Source: Bacillota bacterium
GTDB lineage: Bacteria; Armatimonadota; Hebobacteria; Hebobacterales; Hebobacteraceae
Length of the DNA stretch: 6,786 nt
Reading direction: 5' to 3'
NCBI GenBank assembly: GCA_030597345.1
Contig: JAUVSA010000115.1
Coordinates: 1 to 6,786, forward strand
Shown here: positions 1-5,890 of the stretch, one piece after another
How the letters are laid out: every line of letters begins with the position of its first letter
Position numbering within the stretch: the first letter of the stretch is position 1
Notes under the pieces: generated by a model
What the model was told of the DNA's origin: nothing
The model's input: the letters and a program-made list of their open reading frames with translations, nothing else
Database searches by the model: none
Made by a program: the position numbers and the translations under genes

Positions 1-10
1 CAGAATGGGC

Positions 11-199
11 GGCGGGCGTGGGCACGCCCGCCCTATCCGCCGGAGGCGGACCTTCGGCAGAACGGCAACGAGCGGCGGGCGTGGGAATGCCCGCCCTATC
101 CGCCGGAGGCGGACCTTCGGCAGGACGGCAGGGGCCGGCGGGCATGGGAATGCGCGCCCTATCCGCCGGAGGCGGACCTTCGGCAGAACGGGAGAGGCA
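11..199. repeat. Three tandem 63-nt GC-rich hairpin repeats
   Basis: Three head-to-tail units start at 11, 74 and 137, with an exact period of 63 nt. Unit positions 19-50 (32 nt) are identical in all three; the last 12 or so nt of each unit have diverged. Each unit holds two inverted repeats. The first is GGCGGGC paired with GCCCGCC (unit 1 arms 11-20 and 23-32, a perfect 10-bp palindrome with a 2-nt centre; units 2 and 3 form 7-9 bp stems with a GGGA loop, and unit 3 has one G/G mismatch). The second is TCCGCC-GGA-GGCGGA (36-50, 99-113, 162-176). The array lies immediately beyond the stop codon of the minus-strand membrane protein gene, so it would be transcribed by readthrough. It resembles REP/BIME-type intergenic repeats. 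No T-run follows the stems, so it is not a clear intrinsic terminator. Positions 200-236 show nothing recognisable. Confidence 0.93.
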
Positions 200-236
200 A
201 TTCAAGCAACCTAAGGGCAGTAGGAGGGGCCGGGGG

Positions 237-2168
237 TCAGGGCCAGGGGAAGAATGGGGCGCGGAGGTCCCAGAAGGCAGCGAGGAGAGTCCAGAGCACG
301 GCGGAGGTGAACTCGCCGAAGATCATGCCCAGGAAGAAGGGCCGCGCCTTGGCGTAGAGTCTCATGCCCCCGTAGTGCACGATGCTCCACTTCAGCAGCC
401 AGGCCACGAGCATGGGGAACCAGAAGACCGTGGTGGTCCAGGAAGCGGAGAGGGCGTAGCCCAGTGGGTGGAAGGGCCAGCCGACGTAGCGGACGCGCAT
501 GATGGAGAGCACGGACGCGATAGCGCCCCCAACGACGAAGGAGGCAATGGCCCCGTAGGCATGACGGGTCTCGCCCTGAAGGAAGGCGCCGTTCTCCTGG
601 AAGAACTGGATGTTGTTGCGCCTATAGGGGAAGGAGTAGAGCCCCAGGGCGCCTCGGTGGTAGGGCAGCCAAAGCTGGATGGCGGCGGCCATCGGTATGG
701 CAACGGCGATGGCGATGATGAAGACGAGAAGCAGCCGCCGCCTGCGCAGCCCGACCTCGTCGCCAAGCTTCTGGCCGTCGAGGAAGGCTGTCAGGAGCAA
801 TCCCCGCAGGTCGCGTGCGAAGAGGGTGTCGAAGAAGGCGACCGAGGTGAGGGTGCGAGCGCCAAGGGCTGAAGGTCGAATCAGCATGGCGCTGATGTCC
901 AGGGGAGTGAAGGACCCCTCGGCCATGGGGAGTCCGCCCTCCGAGCATCCGCGCGCCATGATGATCGCCTGCACGAAGACATACACGAGCAGCAGGAAGA
1001 CGGCGAGCCCGAGCGCCATGCCCGCCCGGTGGAACCAGATGGCGACCACCGCCAGGGAGAGGATCAGTCCCCAGACCGCGGTGCGATACGGAATCAACTC
1101 GTCTTCGCCCACGGGGCCGCTTCTGCTGAAGGCGCGGCGCAGTACGGCCTTGAGGTGGGGGAGCGCGGCGGCGCCGAAGCAGATCACGAGGACGAAGTAT
1201 GCCCCGGCGGTCTGGTAGTTGACGTAGCCGCTGCCCATTCCGTGCGGATTGCTCAGCGGCGGGAAGGCGAGGGCGGAGAAGACGACATCCTGCACCTTCG
1301 CCAGCAGGTAGAAGGACCAGAAGCTGAGCAGCAGCTCGACGGGGAGCAGGTAGAAGAAGCCGACGGCCCCGGGCGATACGTAGGCGCGGACGAAGCCGAC
1401 GCTCGACCAGGGGGGCGACAGGAAGTAGCGGTTGATGTTGATGTCCACATTGAGGAGAGGGAGCGCGGGGTTGATGTTGTGGATGCCGTTCACGGCGAAG
1501 ATGATGGCCGGCACCGCAAAGCCAATCCACATCAGCGGATTGCGGAAGAAGGGCCCGTGCTGCTCGCGGATCATCTCGGATGGCAACTGCACGAGGGGGA
1601 AGCTGAGCCGTTCGTTGTCACTCCACTGTCGGCGCAGTATGGTGGCGAGGCAGAGGAAGGCGGCGAACATCGCCAGCACTGGAATCAGCCAGTTGAGGAG
1701 AGGTCCAAGCCACACCGCCCAGGGCAGAGCCTCGCCCTCGCGGAGGCCCTCGAAGAAGGCAATCACCGGCCGCTGCTCGAGGCCGCCCCCGGTATCCCAG
1801 GGGACGAGATGCTGGGGGATGTGGCCGAAGAAGATCTGCTGCCACTGATTGCCGGGGTTGGCGAAGTAGTTGACCCCGACGAGCATCGGAATCAGATCCT
1901 CCATCAGCCCCCGGGAGGAGGTCATCGCCGCGATGACCATCATGCAGTAGATCGCCGCGATTTCCGGGGGGCTCAACCCCAGCCGTGTGGAAATCCGGCG
2001 CATCGCCTTGTTCGCCAGCACGAGGGCGAAGAGACCCACCAGCGCCACCGGCGGCAGTTGGAGGAACCCGATCATGATCTGCGCCGTCACCAGCTCGGCC
2101 CAGGCGACGATGAGGCAGACCACAGCGACGGCAAGGATGCCGATCAGGATGGCTCGGGGAGAGAGCAT
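237..2168 (-). CDS. DUF6785/DUF6784-type polytopic membrane protein
   Basis: A 643-residue integral membrane protein of unknown function. I recognise it as the DUF6785 (N-terminal) plus DUF6784 (C-terminal) type. About 12-13 hydrophobic segments are visible, near residues 7-27, 38-56, 70-85, 157-178, 214-232, 266-290, 320-340, 365-380, 382-403, 478-498, 537-556, 570-592 and 610-632. Family-like landmarks are S85-R86-G87, an extramembrane stretch at 105-155 rich in Trp/Pro and ending in LPW, Q181-W182 followed by ERLSFP (186-191), and a C-terminal YGGMRLYAKARPFFLG (599-614). ATG 2168 was chosen because membrane segment 1 begins directly after it. The open frame runs on to 2498, but that 110-residue extension is Pro/Arg/Ser-rich and overlaps the divergent lipoprotein gene. 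No convincing Shine-Dalgarno precedes 2168, so the exact start is less sure than the gene. The fold could be transporter-like (inference); no substrate can be read from sequence. It is a paralogue of the partial gene at 5891. Confidence 0.88.
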   Translation of the reverse strand: MLSPRAILIGILAVAVVCLIVAWAELVTAQIMIGFLQLPPVALVGLFALVLANKAMRRISTRLGLSPPEIAAIYCMMVIAAMTSSRGLMEDLIPMLVGVNYFANPGNQWQQIFFGHIPQHLVPWDTGGGLEQRPVIAFFEGLREGEALPWAVWLGPLLNWLIPVLAMFAAFLCLATILRRQWSDNERLSFPLVQLPSEMIREQHGPFFRNPLMWIGFAVPAIIFAVNGIHNINPALPLLNVDININRYFLSPPWSSVGFVRAYVSPGAVGFFYLLPVELLLSFWSFYLLAKVQDVVFSALAFPPLSNPHGMGSGYVNYQTAGAYFVLVICFGAAALPHLKAVLRRAFSRSGPVGEDELIPYRTAVWGLILSLAVVAIWFHRAGMALGLAVFLLLVYVFVQAIIMARGCSEGGLPMAEGSFTPLDISAMLIRPSALGARTLTSVAFFDTLFARDLRGLLLTAFLDGQKLGDEVGLRRRRLLLVFIIAIAVAIPMAAAIQLWLPYHRGALGLYSFPYRRNNIQFFQENGAFLQGETRHAYGAIASFVVGGAIASVLSIMRVRYVGWPFHPLGYALSASWTTTVFWFPMLVAWLLKWSIVHYGGMRLYAKARPFFLGMIFGEFTSAVLWTLLAAFWDLRAPFFPWP

Positions 2169-2340
2169 TGGAAATGACCGAGGACCCCCAGGAGTAACCG
2201 AAGATGCCCAGGACTGACCGATAATCGTCTTCGGGGCGAGTCCGGCGCGGACCTCTGCGGTCAGAGGCAGGCAACCGGGAGGGAGGAAAGCGGGTGGGGG
2301 AGGGCGAATCCTGTGCATGAAAGAGGAGGACTCTTTCTGC
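2169..2340. promoter_or_regulatory. Divergent intergenic region, likely two opposing promoters
   Basis: This 172-nt spacer separates the minus-strand membrane protein from the plus-strand lipoprotein operon, so it should carry both promoters. The best -10-like hexamer is GATAAT at 2220-2225, inside the palindrome CGATAATCG (2219-2227), but no good -35 lies 16-18 nt upstream on the plus strand. A purine-rich stretch (2281-2305) precedes the lipoprotein start. The assignment is by position; the hexamer alone is weak. Confidence 0.35.
2323..2330 (+). promoter_or_regulatory. Ribosome binding site that decides the lipoprotein start
   Basis: GAGGAGGA lies about 10 nt before ATG 2341. It falls downstream of the alternative ATG at 2317, so it can only serve the 2341 start. 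This shortens the signal peptide to a normal 29 residues before the lipobox cysteine. Confidence 0.65.
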
Positions 2341-3267
2341 ATGGTCCGCGGGTGGAATCTCACCGTGCGTGTCGCCGGGCCGATCCGGCTGCTCGCGCTA
2401 GTTGTGTGCCTGATGGCTCTCATCGGGTGTAGGGAAGGCGAGATGGGCTTGGATAAACTGATGCCCCAAGATGTCGAGGGATGGCGAGCCGAGGCCACCG
2501 GGCGCGTCTATGACCGCAACACGCTGTTCGAGTACATCGACGGCGGCGCGGAGCTCTACCTCGCCTACGGTCTGCGCCAGATGGTGGCCCAGCGCTTCGA
2601 GAGAGAGCGCCATCCAGCCATCGTGGTGGACCTCTTCGACATGGGCTCCTCGGAGGATGCCTTCGGGGTCTTCACTTCCGAGCAACGAGAGCCGGAGGCA
2701 GGTATCGGCCAGGGCTCGGAGTATGCCGCGGGCCTGCTGCGTTTCTGGAAGGGGAACTTCTTCGTCTCGATATGGGCGGAGGGCGAGACGTCGGAGGCAG
2801 AGAGAGCGATTCTCGCGCTCGGGGCAGCAATCGCGAAGGCCATCGAGCCTCCTGGAGACGTCCCCGAGCTGCTCGGCCTGCTGCCGAAGGAGGACCTGGT
2901 CGAGACCGGCATCCGCTATTTCCACGACCACGTCTCGCTCGGGCACCACTACTTCATGGCGGAGGAGAACATCCTTGGCTTGAGCGAGCGAACGGAGGCG
3001 GTGCTCGCACGGTACCGAGTTGCAGGGGGGACGAGGTACCTGCTGCTGGTGCGGTACCCGACACCTGGCGATGCCAGTGCGGCGCTCCACAGCTTCGTGG
3101 CGAACTACCTTCCGGAGGGGCGTCAGACGGGGATCGGGAGGATTGAGAACGGGAAGTGGGCGGCCGCAAGAAGGTGGGGAGACGTGACTATGATGGCTTT
3201 GGAGGCGCCGGCGAGGACCCAGGCGGAACGCCTGCTCGATGCGGTAACCGAGAGATTGGAGGAGTAG
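2341..3267 (+). CDS. DUF6599-type lipoprotein
   Basis: A 308-residue predicted lipoprotein. The N-terminus has basic residues (R3, R10, R16), a hydrophobic stretch (17-28) and a lipobox L27-I28-G29-C30, so the mature protein should be lipidated at Cys30 and face the periplasm or outside. The mature part begins with a segment I recognise as DUF6599-like: W48 then YDRNTLFEYIDGGAELYLAY (57-76), followed by VVDLFDMGSSEDAFGVF (95-111). A second half (185-305) has an HDH...GHHYF region (195-205) and an alpha/beta pattern ending in a helix. No catalytic motif is evident, and the family has no established activity known to me. ATG 2341 is preferred over 2317 because it has a GAGGAGGA ribosome binding site. 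The stop is 5 nt before the DUF362 gene, whose ribosome binding site lies in this gene's last codons, so the two are very probably co-transcribed and translationally coupled. Confidence 0.85.
   Translation: MVRGWNLTVRVAGPIRLLALVVCLMALIGCREGEMGLDKLMPQDVEGWRAEATGRVYDRNTLFEYIDGGAELYLAYGLRQMVAQRFERERHPAIVVDLFDMGSSEDAFGVFTSEQREPEAGIGQGSEYAAGLLRFWKGNFFVSIWAEGETSEAERAILALGAAIAKAIEPPGDVPELLGLLPKEDLVETGIRYFHDHVSLGHHYFMAEENILGLSERTEAVLARYRVAGGTRYLLLVRYPTPGDASAALHSFVANYLPEGRQTGIGRIENGKWAAARRWGDVTMMALEAPARTQAERLLDAVTERLEE
3258..3264 (+). promoter_or_regulatory. Ribosome binding site of the DUF362 gene, inside the lipoprotein gene
   Basis: GGAGGAG sits 8 nt before the GTG at 3273 and within the last codons of the lipoprotein gene. 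This supports the GTG start and translational coupling. It rules against the earlier in-frame GTG at 3156. Confidence 0.8.
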
Positions 3268-3272
3268 TCGCG

Positions 3273-4163
3273 GTGGGAGAACCGGAGCGGCGACTGACAC
3301 GCAGAGACTTCATGCGCATGGCGGCATACGCGGCACTGGGCACGGCCGTCGGCGCGGAGGTGATGGCAGGTGAGGACGGCCCGTCGGCCGGGAGGGCGCG
3401 GGTCGTGCTGGTGAGAGACGAGCACGCGGTGGCCGGTGACGGCCAGCTCAATGCGTCGGTGGTCGAGCGGATGATGGACCAGGCGGCAGCAGAGCTGCTG
3501 GGAACGGACAATGCGGCAGATGGCTGGCGGCGCCTCGTGAAGCCTGCAGATCTCGTGGGAATCAAGACGAACGCGTGGCAATACCTGCCCACTCCCCCTG
3601 AAGTGGAGAATGTCATCAGGCAGCGTCTGCTGGATGCCGGGATAGCGAGGGATCGCATTCGCATGGACGACCGGGGCGCCCGGCGGACTCTGGCCCCCTG
3701 TACGGCCCTCATCAATGCTCGGCCCGTGAGGTCACATCACTGGGCGGGCATAGGTGGCTGCATCAAGAACCACATCATGTTCGCGCCGCGTCCGTCTGTC
3801 TACCATCCGGACTCCTGCGCCGACCTCGCGAGGGTGTGGAATCTGCCTGTCGTGAGAGGGAAGACGCGCCTCAACATCCTGGTGGCGCTGACCCCTCTGT
3901 TCTGGGGCCGGGGGCCGCACCACTGGGATAAGAGGTACGTGTGGCCGTACAAGGGCATTTTCGTGTCCCAGGATCCGGTGGCGGTCGATGCGCTCGGCGC
4001 GCATCTCCTGCAGACGAAGCGCCGTCTGCACTTCGGCGAAGAGAAGCCCATCACTCCCACCAAGCACATCGCGATGGCGGACCGGCGGCATCACTTGGGT
4101 GTGAGCGATCTGAAACGCATCGATTTCGTCAAGCTGGGATGGACGGAGGACGTGCTCATCTAG
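3273..4163 (+). CDS. Tat-exported DUF362 family protein
   Basis: A 296-residue protein starting at GTG 3273. The N-terminus has a twin-arginine signal: T9-R10-R11-D12-F13-M14-R15, then an Ala-rich hydrophobic stretch (17-29) and a likely cleavage site near A32-G33. It should therefore be exported folded. The body matches DUF362: VGIKTN (95-100), a helix around 108-124 followed by I129-R130-M131-D132-D133, GGCIKNHIMF (161-170), YHPDSCADLA (177-186), and DPVAVDALGAHLL (234-246) close to the usual C-terminal motif. Cysteines occur only at 143, 163 and 182, with no CxxCxxC cluster, so this is the short form without the ferredoxin domain seen in some DUF362 proteins. The biochemical role is unestablished. 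It is the second gene of an operon with the lipoprotein, 5 nt downstream, suggesting both act in the same envelope compartment. Confidence 0.87.
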   Translation: MGEPERRLTRRDFMRMAAYAALGTAVGAEVMAGEDGPSAGRARVVLVRDEHAVAGDGQLNASVVERMMDQAAAELLGTDNAADGWRRLVKPADLVGIKTNAWQYLPTPPEVENVIRQRLLDAGIARDRIRMDDRGARRTLAPCTALINARPVRSHHWAGIGGCIKNHIMFAPRPSVYHPDSCADLARVWNLPVVRGKTRLNILVALTPLFWGRGPHHWDKRYVWPYKGIFVSQDPVAVDALGAHLLQTKRRLHFGEEKPITPTKHIAMADRRHHLGVSDLKRIDFVKLGWTEDVLI

Positions 4164-4310
4164 CGAGCGCTGGGGGGCGGGTGTAGTAGGCGTCGGAGAA
4201 CGCCTGGAGCGGGACGAGAACTGAGAGTAGTCGCCTCCTCGTGGCGCGAGCCACTGCGCTCCCCACAGGAGGATGCCTCGGCCGGTCCCGCCACCACCCG
4301 GCGAGCAGGT
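4164..4310. other. Convergent intergenic spacer with small stem-loops
   Basis: This 147-nt spacer lies between two converging genes. It has AGGCGT (4188-4193) paired with ACGCCT (4200-4205) around a 6-nt loop, and GTGGC-GCGA-GCCAC (4241-4254) with a GNRA-type loop. CCTCCT (4234-4239) and AGGAGG (4267-4272) could enclose the latter. A bidirectional terminator would be expected here, but no T-tract follows any stem on either strand, so terminator function is only possible. Confidence 0.35.
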
Positions 4311-5402
4311 TCAGTCCTGTTTGCCGGTCAGCTCCTTCCACCGCCAGACCATGTACTGATAGTTGTCCCATGGCACATCGGGCGGAATGCCGTGGTCCAT
4401 GTGGGGGATGAAACGGCCGATGTCCAGGATGGGCTTGAGGCGCTCGATTTCCGCGTCCATGGCAGCGTTGTCTTTGGTCATCGCGCGTTTGTCTATGTGG
4501 CCGAGGGCGTGAAGGTCCGGGTGCCGCTCGAGCAGGTAGGGGACGTCGTTGCCGGCCTGGACCTCGTAGGGGAATATCCCGTTCATTCCGGCCTCCAGAA
4601 ACAGCGGTGTGAGAGCGTGCATGTGTCCATCGCTGTCCACGAGCCGTATCTTGACGCCGCGCTGCTCGGCGAGTCCCATGACCTTCTGGTAGTAGGGAGT
4701 GAGATAGCGCTGGAACATGCCTGGCGAAATGAGTGACCCGCTCTTGAAGGCCATGTCCTCCCAGGCGTGCACTGCGTCAACTCTGGCTTCGTCAGCGACC
4801 CGTTCGATAAGAGTGCACCAGCGGTTGCAGAGGGTGGTGTTGATGTCCTCAATCAGCTCGGGGTCCTCAGACATTGCGACCATGCAGGCTTCGGCGCCCA
4901 TCATCGTCCGTGCTCCGGCGAAGAAGCCATAGGGGTAGAACCCGACCCCGACCATGTCGTCGGATTCCCGGAGCTGCGCGGCGCGCGTGTCCCAGTCCGC
5001 AGGGAAACGTTCGGGAGTGTCCGGGTCGAAGCGCGACTTGTGCTCCTCCCACGTCTTCCGGTCCTTGACAGGGTAGTCGAGCCACTCGGACATGCTGGTG
5101 CCATCTCTGCGGGCGCGCTGGAGAACTCCCTCTTCGTCGCGAAAGATGACGTGCTCGCCGTCCTCGTCGATGGTCTCGCGCTCGAAGGCGGGGCAGAGAC
5201 AGAAGTTGACGCCAGCGCCGACGCCGCCGGAATCGAAGCCGAACATGGTGTGCCAGTCGCCGTCGTTCTGCATGCCCTGCTGCTTCCAGAGCCGATGGGT
5301 CTCGTCCCAAGGGCCCCACTGCATGATGAATGGGATTCTGTCCACCGGCTTGCCGGTGAAGAATGCGATCATTCGCTCTCGCGGTGTCATAGAGTCCGGC
5401 AT
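4311..5402 (-). CDS. Uroporphyrinogen decarboxylase (URO-D) superfamily protein
   Basis: A 363-residue cytoplasmic protein with the URO-D/corrinoid-methyltransferase (MtaA/CmuA-like) fold pattern. Visible landmarks are the N-terminal MTPRERMIAFFTGKPVDRIP (5-24), D209-A210-V211-H212-A213-W214-E215-D216 with the SGSLISPGMF turn (221-230), the central RLVDSDGH (253-260), LFLEAGMNGIFPYEVQAG (267-284), and the C-terminal HMDHGIPPDVPWDN (334-347). It lacks the HemE RQAGRYLPE signature, so it is not a standard heme-pathway decarboxylase. The H-x-C zinc site of MtaA-like methyltransferases is replaced by D-S-D-G-H, so the methyl-transfer role cannot be assumed. No corrinoid protein gene is nearby. 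ATG 5402 is chosen over TTG 5426 because GGGAGAG (5411-5417) sits at proper distance. It is transcribed away from the MITE and the second membrane protein, and converges on the DUF362 gene. The family is secure; the substrate is unknown. Confidence 0.88.
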   Translation of the reverse strand: MPDSMTPRERMIAFFTGKPVDRIPFIMQWGPWDETHRLWKQQGMQNDGDWHTMFGFDSGGVGAGVNFCLCPAFERETIDEDGEHVIFRDEEGVLQRARRDGTSMSEWLDYPVKDRKTWEEHKSRFDPDTPERFPADWDTRAAQLRESDDMVGVGFYPYGFFAGARTMMGAEACMVAMSEDPELIEDINTTLCNRWCTLIERVADEARVDAVHAWEDMAFKSGSLISPGMFQRYLTPYYQKVMGLAEQRGVKIRLVDSDGHMHALTPLFLEAGMNGIFPYEVQAGNDVPYLLERHPDLHALGHIDKRAMTKDNAAMDAEIERLKPILDIGRFIPHMDHGIPPDVPWDNYQYMVWRWKELTGKQD

Positions 5403-5410
5403 GAGCGGCT

Positions 5411-5417
5411 CTCTCCC
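5411..5417 (-). promoter_or_regulatory. Ribosome binding site of the URO-D-like gene
   Basis: Read on the minus strand this is GGGAGAG, ending 8 nt before ATG 5402. It lies downstream of the in-frame TTG at 5426, so it selects the shorter start. Confidence 0.65.
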
Positions 5418-5438
5418 ATCGGGCAATGTGTTCGCTGG

Positions 5439-5447
5439 ATTCTATCA
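5439..5447 (-). promoter_or_regulatory. Probable extended -10 promoter of the URO-D-like gene
   Basis: On the minus strand this reads TGATAGAAT: a TAGAAT -10 preceded by TGn, the extended -10 form. It would place the transcription start near 5432, about 30 nt before ATG 5402. No good -35 hexamer is visible 17 nt upstream, which is tolerated for extended -10 promoters. It lies 70 nt outside the MITE's left end. Confidence 0.45.
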
Positions 5448-5517
5448 CATCCGATGCTGAGGTGCGCCCGCGAGCGGCCGGCGATGCCAAGAGCGTGCAG
5501 ATGATTTACTGTATTGC

Positions 5518-5753
5518 TAAGAGCCTCTAACAAGACCCTGTGAAGGCATGGGAATGAACTTCGTAGCCTACTCCTGCGCCGGCCTGCCGCAGGCGGCCAA
5601 GCAGGGGTGGGATGCGTTGAGAGGTCCTCCGCGACGAGGGATGATGCTTGGCCTCACCTCTCTGACTACCCCACCCCTCCCCGACTCGTGTCGGGAAGGG
5701 GTAGGCTACCCAACTGGAATGCTCTCCAGAAATGGTTTCGTTAGAGGCTCTTA
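5518..5753. mobile_element. MITE-like non-autonomous element, 236 bp, with terminal inverted repeats
   Basis: TAAGAGCCTCTAAC (5518-5531) is the exact reverse complement of GTTAGAGGCTCTTA (5740-5753). The similarity continues imperfectly for about 6 nt inward. A second, subterminal inverted pair is GTAGCCTAC (5563-5571) and GTAGGCTAC (5701-5709), placed 45 and 44 nt from the respective ends. The outermost TA at both ends fits a TA target duplication, with the true ends at AGAGCC; TA duplication is known for IS630/Tc1-mariner-type and some IS5-type elements. Inside is a strong hairpin (5674-5684 with 5691-5701, 10 of 11 pairs, 6-nt loop). No transposase is encoded: the 68-codon open frame at 5548-5754 shows no known domain and runs into the right terminal repeat. 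The element sits in a divergent spacer and interrupts no gene. Confidence 0.78.
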
Positions 5754-5890
5754 AGATGGCTTGCTGGTCTCGGCAGATGAGGAAGGATTCTTGCTGCACG
5801 CGTCACAATAATAGTCCAGTCTGCAGCGGAATCTTCGACTGACCGCGGCCCGGCCGAGCAGGGCCGCGTCATTGGCCGAACGGACTCGCA
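5754..5890 (+). promoter_or_regulatory. Leader region of the second membrane protein gene, with a GC-rich hairpin
   Basis: This 137-nt stretch lies between the MITE and the downstream gene. An AT-rich patch (5805-5813, ACAATAATA) is the only -10-like sequence, and no matching -35 was found. CGCGGCCC (5844-5851) and GGGCCGCG (5861-5868) form a perfect 8-bp stem with a 9-nt loop, ending 22 nt before ATG 5891. With no T-run after it, the hairpin looks like a leader structure rather than a terminator. Confidence 0.4.

Noticed and set aside
11..199. CRISPR array
   Set aside because: Units are contiguous, spacers between the 32-nt cores are themselves similar, only three copies exist, and no cas gene is present.
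18..872. 284-codon plus-strand open frame across the repeats and the 3' end of the membrane protein gene, and a 69-codon one at 5-214
   Set aside because: The first part is only the 63-nt repeat (a multiple of three, free of stops) and the rest is antisense to a well-supported membrane protein. Compositions are low-complexity Gly/Glu/Arg.
1029..2177. 382-codon plus-strand open frame
   Set aside because: Antisense to the membrane protein gene. Its composition (Glu, Gly, His, Asp-rich, no hydrophobic core) is that of a GC-rich shadow frame.
2317..2340. ATG 2317 as the lipoprotein start
   Set aside because: No ribosome binding site at a suitable distance upstream, whereas ATG 2341 has GAGGAGGA before it and gives a normal signal peptide length.
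2169..2498. 110-residue N-terminal extension of the minus-strand membrane protein
   Set aside because: Pro/Arg/Ser-rich, overlaps the divergent lipoprotein gene, and the first membrane segment begins right after ATG 2168.
3156..3272. GTG 3156 as the DUF362 start
   Set aside because: It would overlap the lipoprotein gene by over 100 nt and bury the Tat signal 39 residues in. GTG 3273 has a strong ribosome binding site.
4188..4272. Intrinsic bidirectional terminator between the converging genes
   Set aside because: Stems are short and no T-tract follows them on either strand, so kept only as a low-confidence structured spacer.
5548..5754. 68-codon open frame inside the MITE
   Set aside because: No domain, spans hairpins and runs into the terminal inverted repeat, so it is a by-product of the element's sequence.
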